The notes: generated by a model not told the origin, from the letters alone. 5,231 bases of DNA from Paenibacillus sp. (GCA_029256665.1 JAQSXN010000339.1:1-5231); one strand, 5' to 3'. Shown: positions 1-5,231, numbered from the stretch's first letter. A program made the numbers and translations.

Positions 1-13
1 AATTCAAATGAGA

Positions 14-179
14 GTTCAAAAAGTTCGCTTTTCAGCACCGAGAAGATTGGAGGCAACTAGAAACCGAGTAGCGGAGCGTAGCAGAGCTACGTGAGCAACG
101 GAGGGTTCGGTTGCATTCAATATTCGATGTCGAATAAGCTCCCTGAGCTACCTCGTGATCAAAAGCGTACTTTTTGAAC
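14..179 (+). repeat. Structured intergenic repeat, copy 1
   Basis: First of two full copies of a non-coding element about 166 bp long. Its left end (14-32, gttcaaaaagttcgctttt) pairs with its right end (161-179) at 18 of 19 positions, and the helix continues inward through 34-42 with 152-159, interrupted by two mismatches and a bulged C. Inside lie a stem AACCGA (62-67) with TCGGTT (107-112), a hairpin CGTAGC-AGA-GCTACG (77-91), and a palindrome TATTCGA (121-127) with TCGAATA (130-136). No transposase is present and no target-site duplication is evident at the edges. It could be a MITE-like mobile repeat or a structured RNA; I do not recognise a named family. The repeat itself is certain from the sequence; its role is not. 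Confidence 0.85.
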
Positions 180-193
180 ATCCACTAATGAGA

Positions 194-360
194 GTTCAAA
201 AAGTTCGGTTCTCAGTACCGAGAAGATTGGAGACAACTAGAAATCGAGGAGCGGAGCGTAGCAGAGCTACGTGAGCACCGGAAATTTCGGTTGGATTCAA
301 TATTTGACGTCGAGTTAGCTTTCAAAGGGTTAATCGTAATGGGAAGCGTGCTTTTTGAAC
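194..360 (+). repeat. Structured intergenic repeat, copy 2
   Basis: Second copy, offset exactly 180 bp from copy 1 and separated from it by 14 bp. By hand count, 127 aligned positions (14-140 against 194-320) show 15 differences. The region matching 141-152 has diverged and gained one base, and the right end is again similar. The terminal stem (194-213 with 341-360) is kept through compensatory or G-U changes, and the central hairpin CGTAGC-AGA-GCTACG (257-271) is unchanged. It ends ten bases before the ribosome binding site of aroF, so any transcript entering aroF from the left would carry it as part of the leader. No convincing promoter is visible in it. Together with copy 1 it fills the gene-free stretch before aroF. 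Confidence 0.85.
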
Positions 361-369
361 AACCTTTAA

Positions 370-376
370 AGAGGAG
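370..376 (+). promoter_or_regulatory. Ribosome binding site deciding the aroF start
   Basis: AGAGGAG lies 8 nt before the ATG at 385 but only 2 nt before the ATG at 379. The normal spacing favours 385. The protein then begins MIVITK, which lines up with the family start (Thermotoga maritima DAHP synthase begins MIVVLK) and brings the metal-ligand numbering into register. Confidence 0.75.
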
Positions 377-384
377 AGATGGCG

Positions 385-1446
385 ATGATAGTAATAACGA
401 AGAACAGCGTGTCGGATGAGCGGATTGGTGAGATCGTGCGTTATATCGAGAACTCTGGCGTTCAAGCGCATGTGTCCAAGGGCACGGACCGCACGGTCAT
501 CGGCATCATCGGCAAAGCGGAGCCGACCCTTGCCGAACATATCCGCTCCATGCAAGGCGTCGAGAACGTCATTAAAATTTCCAAATCGTACAAACTCGCG
601 AGCCGCGACTTCCATCCGGACGATACGGTGATCGATATTAAAGGCGTTAAGATCGGCGGCAGCAATCTTGTCATCATGGGCGGTCCGTGCGCGGTGGAAT
701 CCCCGGAGCAAATCGACGAGATCGCGAGACTGGTTAAGGCCGCGGGCGGCCAAGTGCTTCGCGGAGGCGCGTTTAAGCCGAGAACGGGTCCTTACAGCTT
801 CCAGGGAGTAGGCGTCGAAGGATTGATCATGATGGCGGAAGCGGGCAAAAAGCACGGCTTGCTGACGATTACGGAAGTCATGACGCCGGAGTACGTGGAC
901 ATTTGCGCGGAATACGCCGATATTCTCCAGGTTGGCACGCGCAACATGCAGAATTTCGATCTGCTCCGCAAGCTGGGCACGATCCAAACGCCAGTGCTTC
1001 TTAAGAGGGGCTTTAGCTCGACTTACGACGAGTTCCTTAATGCCGCCGAATACATCCTTGCCGGAGGCAACCCGAACGTCATGTTATGCGAGCGCGGAAT
1101 CCGAACGTTCGAAACTTACACGCGGAACACGCTCGATCTGTCGGCCATTCCCGTGCTGCAATCGCTCAGCCATCTTCCCGTCATCTCCGACCCGAGCCAC
1201 GGCACGGGCAGGCGCGAATTGGTAGAGCCGATGTCCAAAGCATCGGTTGCCGCCGGCGCGAACGGGCTAATTATCGAGATGCACACGGATCCCGATAACT
1301 CCATGACGGGCGACGGCGTACAGTCTTTGTTCCCGGATCAATTCGCGAAGCTTCTGAAGGAGCTGGAACAGCTGGCTCCCCTTGTGGGCAAAGAGTTCAG
1401 TACGGACAAAGCGCCCGCGGAAGCGTTTCTGGAGTGGATCAAATAA
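385..1446 (+). CDS. aroF: 3-deoxy-7-phosphoheptulonate (DAHP) synthase, type I-beta with N-terminal ACT-like domain
   Basis: Condenses phosphoenolpyruvate and erythrose 4-phosphate to DAHP, the first step of the shikimate pathway to aromatic amino acids, in the cytoplasm. Starting at 385 it is 353 residues. Residues 1-70 form a ferredoxin-like (ACT-like) regulatory domain, which in the Thermotoga enzyme mediates feedback inhibition by Tyr and Phe. The TIM barrel follows from about residue 90. Visible hallmarks are GGPCAVE (99-105) with metal ligand C102, LRGGAFKPRT (125-134), LLKRGF (205-210), CERGIRTFE (235-243), DPSH with H272, E298 and D310; the first three ligands match Thermotoga numbering. 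There is no chorismate mutase domain, unlike the Bacillus subtilis AroA(G) enzyme. A tail of about 20 residues extends past the Thermotoga end. An ATG at 379 is possible but too close to the ribosome binding site. The gene stands alone, with the repeat pair upstream and a terminator downstream. Confidence 0.96.
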   Translation: MIVITKNSVSDERIGEIVRYIENSGVQAHVSKGTDRTVIGIIGKAEPTLAEHIRSMQGVENVIKISKSYKLASRDFHPDDTVIDIKGVKIGGSNLVIMGGPCAVESPEQIDEIARLVKAAGGQVLRGGAFKPRTGPYSFQGVGVEGLIMMAEAGKKHGLLTITEVMTPEYVDICAEYADILQVGTRNMQNFDLLRKLGTIQTPVLLKRGFSSTYDEFLNAAEYILAGGNPNVMLCERGIRTFETYTRNTLDLSAIPVLQSLSHLPVISDPSHGTGRRELVEPMSKASVAAGANGLIIEMHTDPDNSMTGDGVQSLFPDQFAKLLKELEQLAPLVGKEFSTDKAPAEAFLEWIK

Positions 1447-1456
1447 ACTACCGCAA

Positions 1457-1491
1457 GACGCACGGCCAAGAGGCCGGGCGTCTTTTTTTTT
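1457..1491 (+). terminator. Intrinsic terminator of aroF
   Basis: The stem GACGC (1457-1461) pairs with GCGTC (1478-1482). After one A-G mismatch, CGGCC (1463-1467) pairs with GGCCG (1472-1476) around an AAGA loop. A run of nine T follows (1483-1491). It starts 11 bases after the aroF stop codon and separates aroF from glnA. Confidence 0.95.
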
Positions 1492-1509
1492 CGCCAAGGA
1501 ATCCAAAAT

Positions 1510-1526
1510 TGTGACAGAAGTTCAAA
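1510..1526. promoter_or_regulatory. Degenerate GlnR/TnrA-type box (upstream)
   Basis: TGTGA-N7-TCAAA, one mismatch from the GlnR/TnrA consensus TGTNA-N7-TNACA. Its centre lies 19 bp upstream of the perfect box. On its own it would be weak evidence; support comes from its neighbour. Confidence 0.4.
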
Positions 1527-1528
1527 CT

Positions 1529-1545
1529 TGTGAGTATACCTGACA
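1529..1545. promoter_or_regulatory. GlnR operator, perfect consensus
   Basis: TGTGA-GTATACC-TGACA matches every defined position of the GlnR/TnrA consensus TGTNA-N7-TNACA. Its centre (1537) lies about 70 bp upstream of the expected glnA transcription start and 37 bp upstream of the -35 box. That is a position from which GlnR could activate, or repress together with the flanking partial boxes. GlnR is the nitrogen-control repressor/activator of Bacilli, signalled by feedback-inhibited glutamine synthetase. Confidence 0.85.
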
Positions 1546-1550
1546 TAGCA

Positions 1551-1567
1551 ATAAAAAATACCTTACA
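1551..1567. promoter_or_regulatory. Partial GlnR-type box next to the -35 element
   Basis: ATAAA-N7-TTACA has a perfect right half (TTACA, 1563-1567) and a poor left half. The right half sits in TACCTTACATA, a near repeat of TACCTGACATA in the perfect box, 22 bp (about two helical turns) downstream. It ends 6 bp before the -35 box. Confidence 0.4.
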
Positions 1568-1573
1568 TAACTA

Positions 1574-1603
1574 TTGACGGAGATGAAACGGTAGTTTTAT
1601 AAT
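1574..1603 (+). promoter_or_regulatory. Sigma-A promoter of glnA
   Basis: TTGACG (1574-1579) and a perfect TATAAT (1598-1603) are separated by 18 bp. Transcription should start near 1610, giving a leader of about 70 nt. The leader contains the palindrome GAACGTTC (1629-1636), for which I see no clear role, and the ribosome binding site GGAGGA (1668-1673), 7 nt before the start codon. Confidence 0.85.
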
Positions 1604-1680
1604 AACGACAAGGTTTAGAGCAATTATTGAACGTTCGTCATTAAAACAACAGTAAATGTTCGGAAATGGAGGAAGTTTAG

Positions 1681-3105
1681 ATGTCAGTTCAAAAGGTTTT
1701 GGATCAAATTAAAGAAAACAACATCCAGTTTGTAGATTTCCGTTTTATCAGCCTTGGCGGTGGCGCTCACCATATCACGTTGCCTGCTACAGAGGTGGAC
1801 GCTGATACGTTCGTGAACGGCGTTGCTTTTGACGGTTCCTCGATCCCGGGTTTCCGCGGTATCGAAGAGTCCGATATGGTTATGATGCCAGATACGGAAT
1901 CCGTATTCGTAGATCCTTTTACAAGCCATCCAACTTTGAATGTGATGTGTAATATTTACACTCCAGACGGCAATCGTTACGAGCGCGACCCGCGCGGCAT
2001 CGCGCAGAAGGCCGAAGAATATCTGCAATCCGCAGGCATCGGCACGGCGGCGTTCTTTGCTCCCGAGTCCGAATTCTTTATCTTCGACGACGTACGTTAC
2101 GAAAGCACGATGAACACGTCCTACTTCTCGGTTGATTCCGAAGAGGCGGCTTGGAACACGGCTCGCAAAGAAGAAGGCGGCAACCTTGGCTTCAAAATTC
2201 CGGTTAAAGGCGGTTACGTGCCAGTAGCTCCGGTGGATTCCCAACAAGACATCCGCAGCGAAATGGTTCGCCTGATGCAAGAATCCGGTCTTCGCGTTGA
2301 GCGTCATCACCATGAAGTTGCGACTGCCGGCCAAGCCGAAATCAACTTCCGCTTCGACACGCTGACTAAAACAGCTGACAACCTAATGAAATACAAATAT
2401 ATCGTTCACAACGTAGCTCGCCAGTGGGGCAAAGTGGCAACCTTCATGCCAAAACCGCTGTTCGGCGACAACGGAAGCGGCATGCACGTTCATACGTCGA
2501 TCTTCAATGGCGACGAGCCGCTCTTCTACGACAACAAAGAATACGCAAACCTGAGCAAAATGGCGATGAGCTATATCGCTGGCGTACTGTACCACGCACC
2601 AGCATTGATCGCGATCACGAACCCAAGCACGAACTCGTTCAAACGTTTGGTTCCTGGTTACGAGGCGCCGGTTAACCTTGTATTCTCCAAAGGCAACCGT
2701 TCCGCGGCCGTTCGTATTCCAATCGCTGCCGTAACGCCTAAAGGCTGCCGCATCGAGTTCCGTACGCCGGACTCCACGGCTAACCCATACCTCGCATTCG
2801 CGGCTATGCTGCTTGCAGGTCTTGACGGCATCAAGAAAGGTCTGGATCCGGTTGCTCTTGGCTACGGTCCATTCGACAAAAACATCTACGAGCTTCCTGA
2901 AGAAGAGAAAAAAGAAATCCGCAGCGTTCCAGGCACATTGGACGAGGCGCTTGACGCTCTTGAAGCCGACTCCGGCTTCTTGACGGAATCCGGCGTATTT
3001 ACGCAAGATTTCATCGACAACTACGTTGCTCTGAAGCGCCAAGAAGCAAAAGCCGTATCGATTCGCGTTCACCCGCACGAGTACAGCCTTTACTTCGGTT
3101 GCTAA
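1681..3105 (+). CDS. glnA: Glutamine synthetase, type I-beta-like
   Basis: Makes glutamine from glutamate, ammonia and ATP; the family works as a cytoplasmic dodecamer. At 474 residues it is longer than Bacillus subtilis GlnA (444) and close to the enterobacterial enzyme (469). Active-site residues fall almost exactly at Salmonella positions: D51 in FDGSS, metal ligands E129, E131, E212 and E220, NGSGMH with N264 and H269, R322 and flap E328 in KRLVPGYEAP, and R340. It carries the extra segment before VKGGY that marks GSI-beta. Y403 in NIYELPEEE matches the adenylylated Tyr397 of enterobacteria. G60 stands where GSI-alpha enzymes have the feedback-inhibition arginine (Arg62 in B. subtilis). 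There is no glnR gene directly upstream, unlike the usual glnRA operon, so this may be a second glutamine synthetase gene of the genome. Expression is likely under GlnR, judging by the upstream boxes. Confidence 0.97.
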   Translation: MSVQKVLDQIKENNIQFVDFRFISLGGGAHHITLPATEVDADTFVNGVAFDGSSIPGFRGIEESDMVMMPDTESVFVDPFTSHPTLNVMCNIYTPDGNRYERDPRGIAQKAEEYLQSAGIGTAAFFAPESEFFIFDDVRYESTMNTSYFSVDSEEAAWNTARKEEGGNLGFKIPVKGGYVPVAPVDSQQDIRSEMVRLMQESGLRVERHHHEVATAGQAEINFRFDTLTKTADNLMKYKYIVHNVARQWGKVATFMPKPLFGDNGSGMHVHTSIFNGDEPLFYDNKEYANLSKMAMSYIAGVLYHAPALIAITNPSTNSFKRLVPGYEAPVNLVFSKGNRSAAVRIPIAAVTPKGCRIEFRTPDSTANPYLAFAAMLLAGLDGIKKGLDPVALGYGPFDKNIYELPEEEKKEIRSVPGTLDEALDALEADSGFLTESGVFTQDFIDNYVALKRQEAKAVSIRVHPHEYSLYFGC

Positions 3106-3123
3106 TACCGAAACGTCATAAAG

Positions 3124-3149
3124 ACGAGCCCGAGAGGGCTCGTTTTTTT
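3124..3149 (+). terminator. Intrinsic terminator of glnA
   Basis: A perfect 8-bp stem, ACGAGCCC (3124-3131) with GGGCTCGT (3136-3143), closes a GAGA tetraloop and runs into seven T (3143-3149). It begins 18 bases after the glnA stop codon. Confidence 0.95.
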
Positions 3150-3230
3150 CTCGAAAAAACGCAAATCCGAATAATCCATGAAGTTTTCATATATTTGTTC
3201 GACTTTAACCTCCTTTTCGTACGATTTTAC

Positions 3231-3259
3231 TTGATGCAGGGGTCCAAACTTGCTATCAT
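3231..3259 (+). promoter_or_regulatory. Sigma-A promoter of serC
   Basis: TTGATG (3231-3236), a 17-bp spacer and TATCAT (3254-3259). The -10 is preceded by TGC, forming an extended -10 element. The expected start near 3266 gives a leader of about 30 nt. I see no operator or leader structure here. The AT-rich stretch 3150-3230 holds only a small 5-bp hairpin (3178-3190). Confidence 0.75.
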
Positions 3260-3297
3260 AGCCATATCCTATACATTGCTGAAGGGGTGGAAAGAAA

Positions 3298-4383
3298 GTG
3301 GCAAGAGCATTTAATTTTAACGCGGGCCCGGCGGCGATTCCGCTTACGGTTCTGCAGCAAGCAGCCGAGCAATTTGTTGATTATCAGGGCGCGGGAATGT
3401 CCATTATGGAGATGTCCCACCGGAGCGCGCTGTACGAAGCCGTTAATAATGAAGCACAATCGTTGCTGAGAGAACTCTTTGGCGTACCGGACAACTATCA
3501 AGTATTGTTCCTGCAAGGCGGGGCAAGCACGCAATTCGCCATGCTGCCGATGAACCTGCTGAAGGCCGGCCGTCCCGCGGCTTATGTAAAGACGGGAGCA
3601 TGGGCGGACAAAGCCATCAAAGAAGCTAATCTGATCGGAGAGACAACGGTAGCGGCTTCGACGGAATCCGACAAATACATGAGAATGCCGAATTTGTCGG
3701 AGATTGTCGTCCCTCGGAATGCGTCTTATCTTCACCTTACGTCCAATGAGACGATCGGCGGCACGCAGTTCCACGAGTTCCCCGATACGGGCGATATCCC
3801 GCTTGTCGCGGATATGTCGAGCGACATCCTGAGCAGGCCGATCGATGTTAGCAAGTTCGGCGTTATCTATGCCGGCGCGCAGAAAAACCTCGGACCTTCC
3901 GGCGTAACGGTCGTTATTATTCGCGACGATCTCGTGGCGCAAAGTCCGAAGGATATTCCGGCGATGTTCCGCTACGATACGCATGCGAAGAGCAGCTCGC
4001 TCTACAACACGCCTCCTTCGTTCTCGGTATACATGGTGAGCCTGGTGCTGAATTGGATTAAAGCCAACGGCGGGGTTGCGCAGCTGGAGCAATACAATCG
4101 GGACAAAACAAAGCTGATCTACGACGCGATCGACCAAAGCGGCGGCTTCTATCGCGGAGCGGCGCAATCGCAAAGCCGTTCTTTCATGAACATTACGTTC
4201 CGTCTCGGAAGCGAAGAGCTGGAGAAGATGTTCGTGAAACAATCCGAAGCGGAAGGGTTCGTAGGTCTGAAAGGCCATCGCGACGTTGGCGGTTTGCGCG
4301 CATCGACTTACAATGCGGTGCCGCTTGAGAGCTGCCAGGCGCTCGCCCAATTTATGGCGGAGTTCCAGAAACGCAACGGCTAA
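3298..4383 (+). CDS. serC: Phosphoserine aminotransferase
   Basis: PLP enzyme that converts 3-phosphohydroxypyruvate and glutamate to O-phosphoserine and 2-oxoglutarate in serine synthesis. In many bacteria it also performs the analogous step of pyridoxal phosphate synthesis. It is 361 residues, the usual family length. It starts with GTG; the ribosome binding site AAGGGGTG (3282-3289) is 8 nt upstream, and the N-terminus RAFNFNAGPA is the family signature. Visible residues are H41 and R42 (substrate), GGAS (74-77, phosphate cup), W102 (stacks on PLP), T152, D172, Q195 and the Schiff-base K196 in GAQKNLGPSG, N237-T238 from the neighbouring subunit, and H327, R328 and R334 near the C-terminus. 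It has its own promoter and terminator. It uses glutamate, which links it metabolically but not transcriptionally to glnA. The serA and serB genes are not in the window. Confidence 0.97.
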   Translation: MARAFNFNAGPAAIPLTVLQQAAEQFVDYQGAGMSIMEMSHRSALYEAVNNEAQSLLRELFGVPDNYQVLFLQGGASTQFAMLPMNLLKAGRPAAYVKTGAWADKAIKEANLIGETTVAASTESDKYMRMPNLSEIVVPRNASYLHLTSNETIGGTQFHEFPDTGDIPLVADMSSDILSRPIDVSKFGVIYAGAQKNLGPSGVTVVIIRDDLVAQSPKDIPAMFRYDTHAKSSSLYNTPPSFSVYMVSLVLNWIKANGGVAQLEQYNRDKTKLIYDAIDQSGGFYRGAAQSQSRSFMNITFRLGSEELEKMFVKQSEAEGFVGLKGHRDVGGLRASTYNAVPLESCQALAQFMAEFQKRNG

Positions 4384-4401
4384 TAGGCGATCTACTTATA
4401 A

Positions 4402-4437
4402 AAGCGCCCTCCCCTGACGATTCAAGGGAGGGCGCTT
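4402..4437. terminator. Hairpin terminator shared by convergent serC and the response regulator gene
   Basis: A perfect 12-bp stem, AAGCGCCCTCCC (4402-4413) with GGGAGGGCGCTT (4426-4437). Inside the 12-nt loop, TGA and TCA (4415-4417, 4422-4424) can pair further. The T tract is weak on both sides: CTTCTGT on the plus strand and CTTTTAT on the minus strand, so it may work better for the minus-strand gene. Its place between two converging stop codons supports a bidirectional role. Confidence 0.85.
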
Positions 4438-4461
4438 CTGTCGAGCTTCCATAGGATGGGC

Positions 4462-5181
4462 TTACGCGAGCGAAGAGGTTTCGCTCATGGCAGGTCCGTT
4501 CAGCTTGTAGCCAACGTTGCGAACGGTCGTAATATATTCAGGGGTTCTTGCGTTTTTCTCGATTTTGTCGCGCAGGTGGCTGATATGGACATCTACGATG
4601 CGCGTATCGCCGAGGAAATGATAGTCCCACACGCCGTGCAGCAATTGTTGCCTGCTCAGCACTTTGCCCTTATGTTTGCAGAGGAACAGCAGCAGCTCGA
4701 ACTCCTTAGGCGTCAGCTCGATGAGTTTGCCGTCTAGCAGCACTTCGCGCTGGTCGGCAAGCACGTTTAACCGGCCGATGGAATAGACGGTTTCTTCGGT
4801 TACGCCAGGCAACGTCTGCAGACGACGGAACAATGCGCCGATTCGGGAGATCAGCTCCTGCGGACTGAACGGTTTCGTCATATAATCGTCGGCGCCGTTA
4901 TCCAGCCCCGCAATTTTGTCGGTGACGTCCTGTAACGCCGTTAACATGATAATAGGAACCGCATTGTTTTGTTTGCGCAGTTCTCTGCACACTTGAATGC
5001 CGTCCATCTTGGGAAGCATAAGATCAAGTACGATCAGGTCGGGGCGGAAAGGCTTGAGCAAATCGAATACCGCCTCTCCGTCGCCGACGCATCTGACATC
5101 GTAGCCGGCAAGCTTTAAGTTGAACTCGATTAACATGGAGATAGATGGCTCGTCATCTACGACCAACACTTTTTTTCGCAT
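4462..5181 (-). CDS. OmpR/PhoP-family response regulator
   Basis: Two-component transcription factor: an N-terminal receiver domain (about residues 1-120) and a C-terminal winged-helix DNA-binding domain (about 135-229). Numbered from the ATG at 5181, the protein has 239 residues. The receiver shows the acidic pair D9-D10 (VVDDE), phosphoacceptor D53 in VLDLMLPKMDG, T81 in MLTA and K103 in TKPF, so it should be phosphorylatable. The DNA-binding half has LTPKEFELLLFL, then the recognition-helix region TRIVDVHISHLRDKIE, and the wing TTVRNVGYKL. It resembles Bacillus subtilis PhoP closely throughout, but that family is large and no phoR-type kinase gene follows: serC converges on it 78 bp away. 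I therefore give no gene symbol. The target genes and signal cannot be read from the sequence. A TTG at 5184 could extend it by one residue. Confidence 0.95.
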   Translation of the reverse strand: MRKKVLVVDDEPSISMLIEFNLKLAGYDVRCVGDGEAVFDLLKPFRPDLIVLDLMLPKMDGIQVCRELRKQNNAVPIIMLTALQDVTDKIAGLDNGADDYMTKPFSPQELISRIGALFRRLQTLPGVTEETVYSIGRLNVLADQREVLLDGKLIELTPKEFELLLFLCKHKGKVLSRQQLLHGVWDYHFLGDTRIVDVHISHLRDKIEKNARTPEYITTVRNVGYKLNGPAMSETSSLA

Positions 5182-5189
5182 CAATTTGT

Positions 5190-5196
5190 CTCCTTT
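5190..5196 (-). promoter_or_regulatory. Ribosome binding site of the response regulator gene
   Basis: Minus-strand AAAGGAG lies 8 nt before the ATG at 5181 and 5 nt before the in-frame TTG at 5184. The spacing and codon type favour the ATG. Confidence 0.75.
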
Positions 5197-5213
5197 GCCA
5201 CCAAGTATAGTTC

Positions 5214-5231
5214 GAGTTCAAAAAGTTCGGT
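5214..5231 (+). repeat. Left end of a third copy of the structured repeat, cut by the window edge
   Basis: The last 18 bases, gagttcaaaaagttcggt, are identical to 192-209 at the left end of copy 2. Because the element's ends are inverted repeats, orientation from so short a piece is not certain, but the match to the left end is exact while the reverse complement of the right ends differs at two or more positions. It lies about 35 bp upstream of the response regulator start and would be read away from that gene. Confidence 0.65.

Noticed and set aside
304..335. Possible aroF promoter TTGACG ... TTAATC inside repeat copy 2
   Set aside because: The spacer would be about 20 bp and the -10 is poor. 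Copy 1 lacks the -35 match. Not strong enough to annotate.
14..360. T-box or amino-acid riboswitch upstream of aroF
   Set aside because: The conserved T-box sequence (GGTGG-ACCGCG type) is missing, there is no terminator/antiterminator pair with a T run before aroF, and the same element occurs beside an unrelated gene.
322..987. Long open frame on the minus strand opposite aroF
   Set aside because: It overlaps a clearly identified aroF in antisense, its product resembles no family I know, and it has the arginine/histidine/alanine-rich make-up typical of antisense shadow frames.
2383..3078. Minus-strand open frame opposite glnA
   Set aside because: Antisense to a fully conserved enzyme; no ribosome binding site or domain supports it.
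3207..3217. Minus-strand AAAAGGAGGTT, a perfect ribosome-binding-site-like sequence between glnA and serC
   Set aside because: The next minus-strand ATG codons are about 18 or more bases away and open frames of only about 25 codons that run into the glnA terminator. Taken as chance or as part of the AT-rich region upstream of the serC promoter.
3256..4350. 364-codon open frame on the minus strand opposite serC
   Set aside because: It lies almost wholly antisense to a serC gene with all catalytic residues, and its product is arginine-rich without recognisable motifs. It is a shadow frame of a GC-biased gene.
4456..4737. 93-codon plus-strand frame inside the response regulator gene
   Set aside because: Antisense to the DNA-binding domain of a well supported gene, with no recognisable motif.
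5204..5209. Minus-strand TATACT as the -10 of the response regulator promoter
   Set aside because: No fitting -35 lies 16-18 bp upstream within the window, and the start site would fall directly on the ribosome binding site.

Overview
The window reads as chromosomal DNA of a spore-former-type Firmicute, most like Paenibacillus or a close relative (Cohnella-like). The reasons are strong GGAGG-type ribosome binding sites, a perfect GlnR/TnrA operator in front of glnA, intrinsic terminators after each gene, moderate GC content, and protein sequences of Bacilli type. The genus is an inference; no rRNA or other direct marker is present.

Layout, left to right. Positions 1-384 carry no gene. They hold two copies of a roughly 166-bp intergenic repeat set 180 bp apart, each closed by long imperfect terminal inverted repeats and containing inner hairpins. 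The second copy ends only ten bases before the ribosome binding site of aroF (DAHP synthase, 385-1446), which has its own terminator. Next is an intergenic control region (1492-1680) with one perfect and two degenerate GlnR boxes, a sigma-A promoter and a short leader. It drives glnA (glutamine synthetase, 1681-3105), again closed by a terminator. A second promoter (3231-3259) drives serC (phosphoserine aminotransferase, 3298-4383). A long hairpin at 4402-4437 lies between serC and a convergent OmpR/PhoP-family response regulator gene (5181-4462, minus strand). Directly upstream of that gene, the last 18 bases of the window match the left end of the same repeat family.

The genes look like independent single-gene units, not one operon. 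Functionally they sit in core amino-acid metabolism: entry to the shikimate pathway, ammonia assimilation, and serine/pyridoxal-phosphate biosynthesis. SerC uses glutamate, which the GS/GOGAT cycle replenishes. The response regulator has no sensor kinase beside it in the window.

The most unusual parts are the repeat family and the glutamine synthetase. The two full repeat copies differ in ways that largely keep base pairing, including two fully compensatory changes, and the non-Watson-Crick changes are all G-U on the plus strand, as expected of a structured RNA. The glutamine synthetase is of the GSI-beta (enterobacterial-like) type, with the adenylylation-loop tyrosine conserved, yet it sits behind Bacillus-type GlnR operators. 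I see no CRISPR array, tRNA, rRNA, transposase or phage gene.
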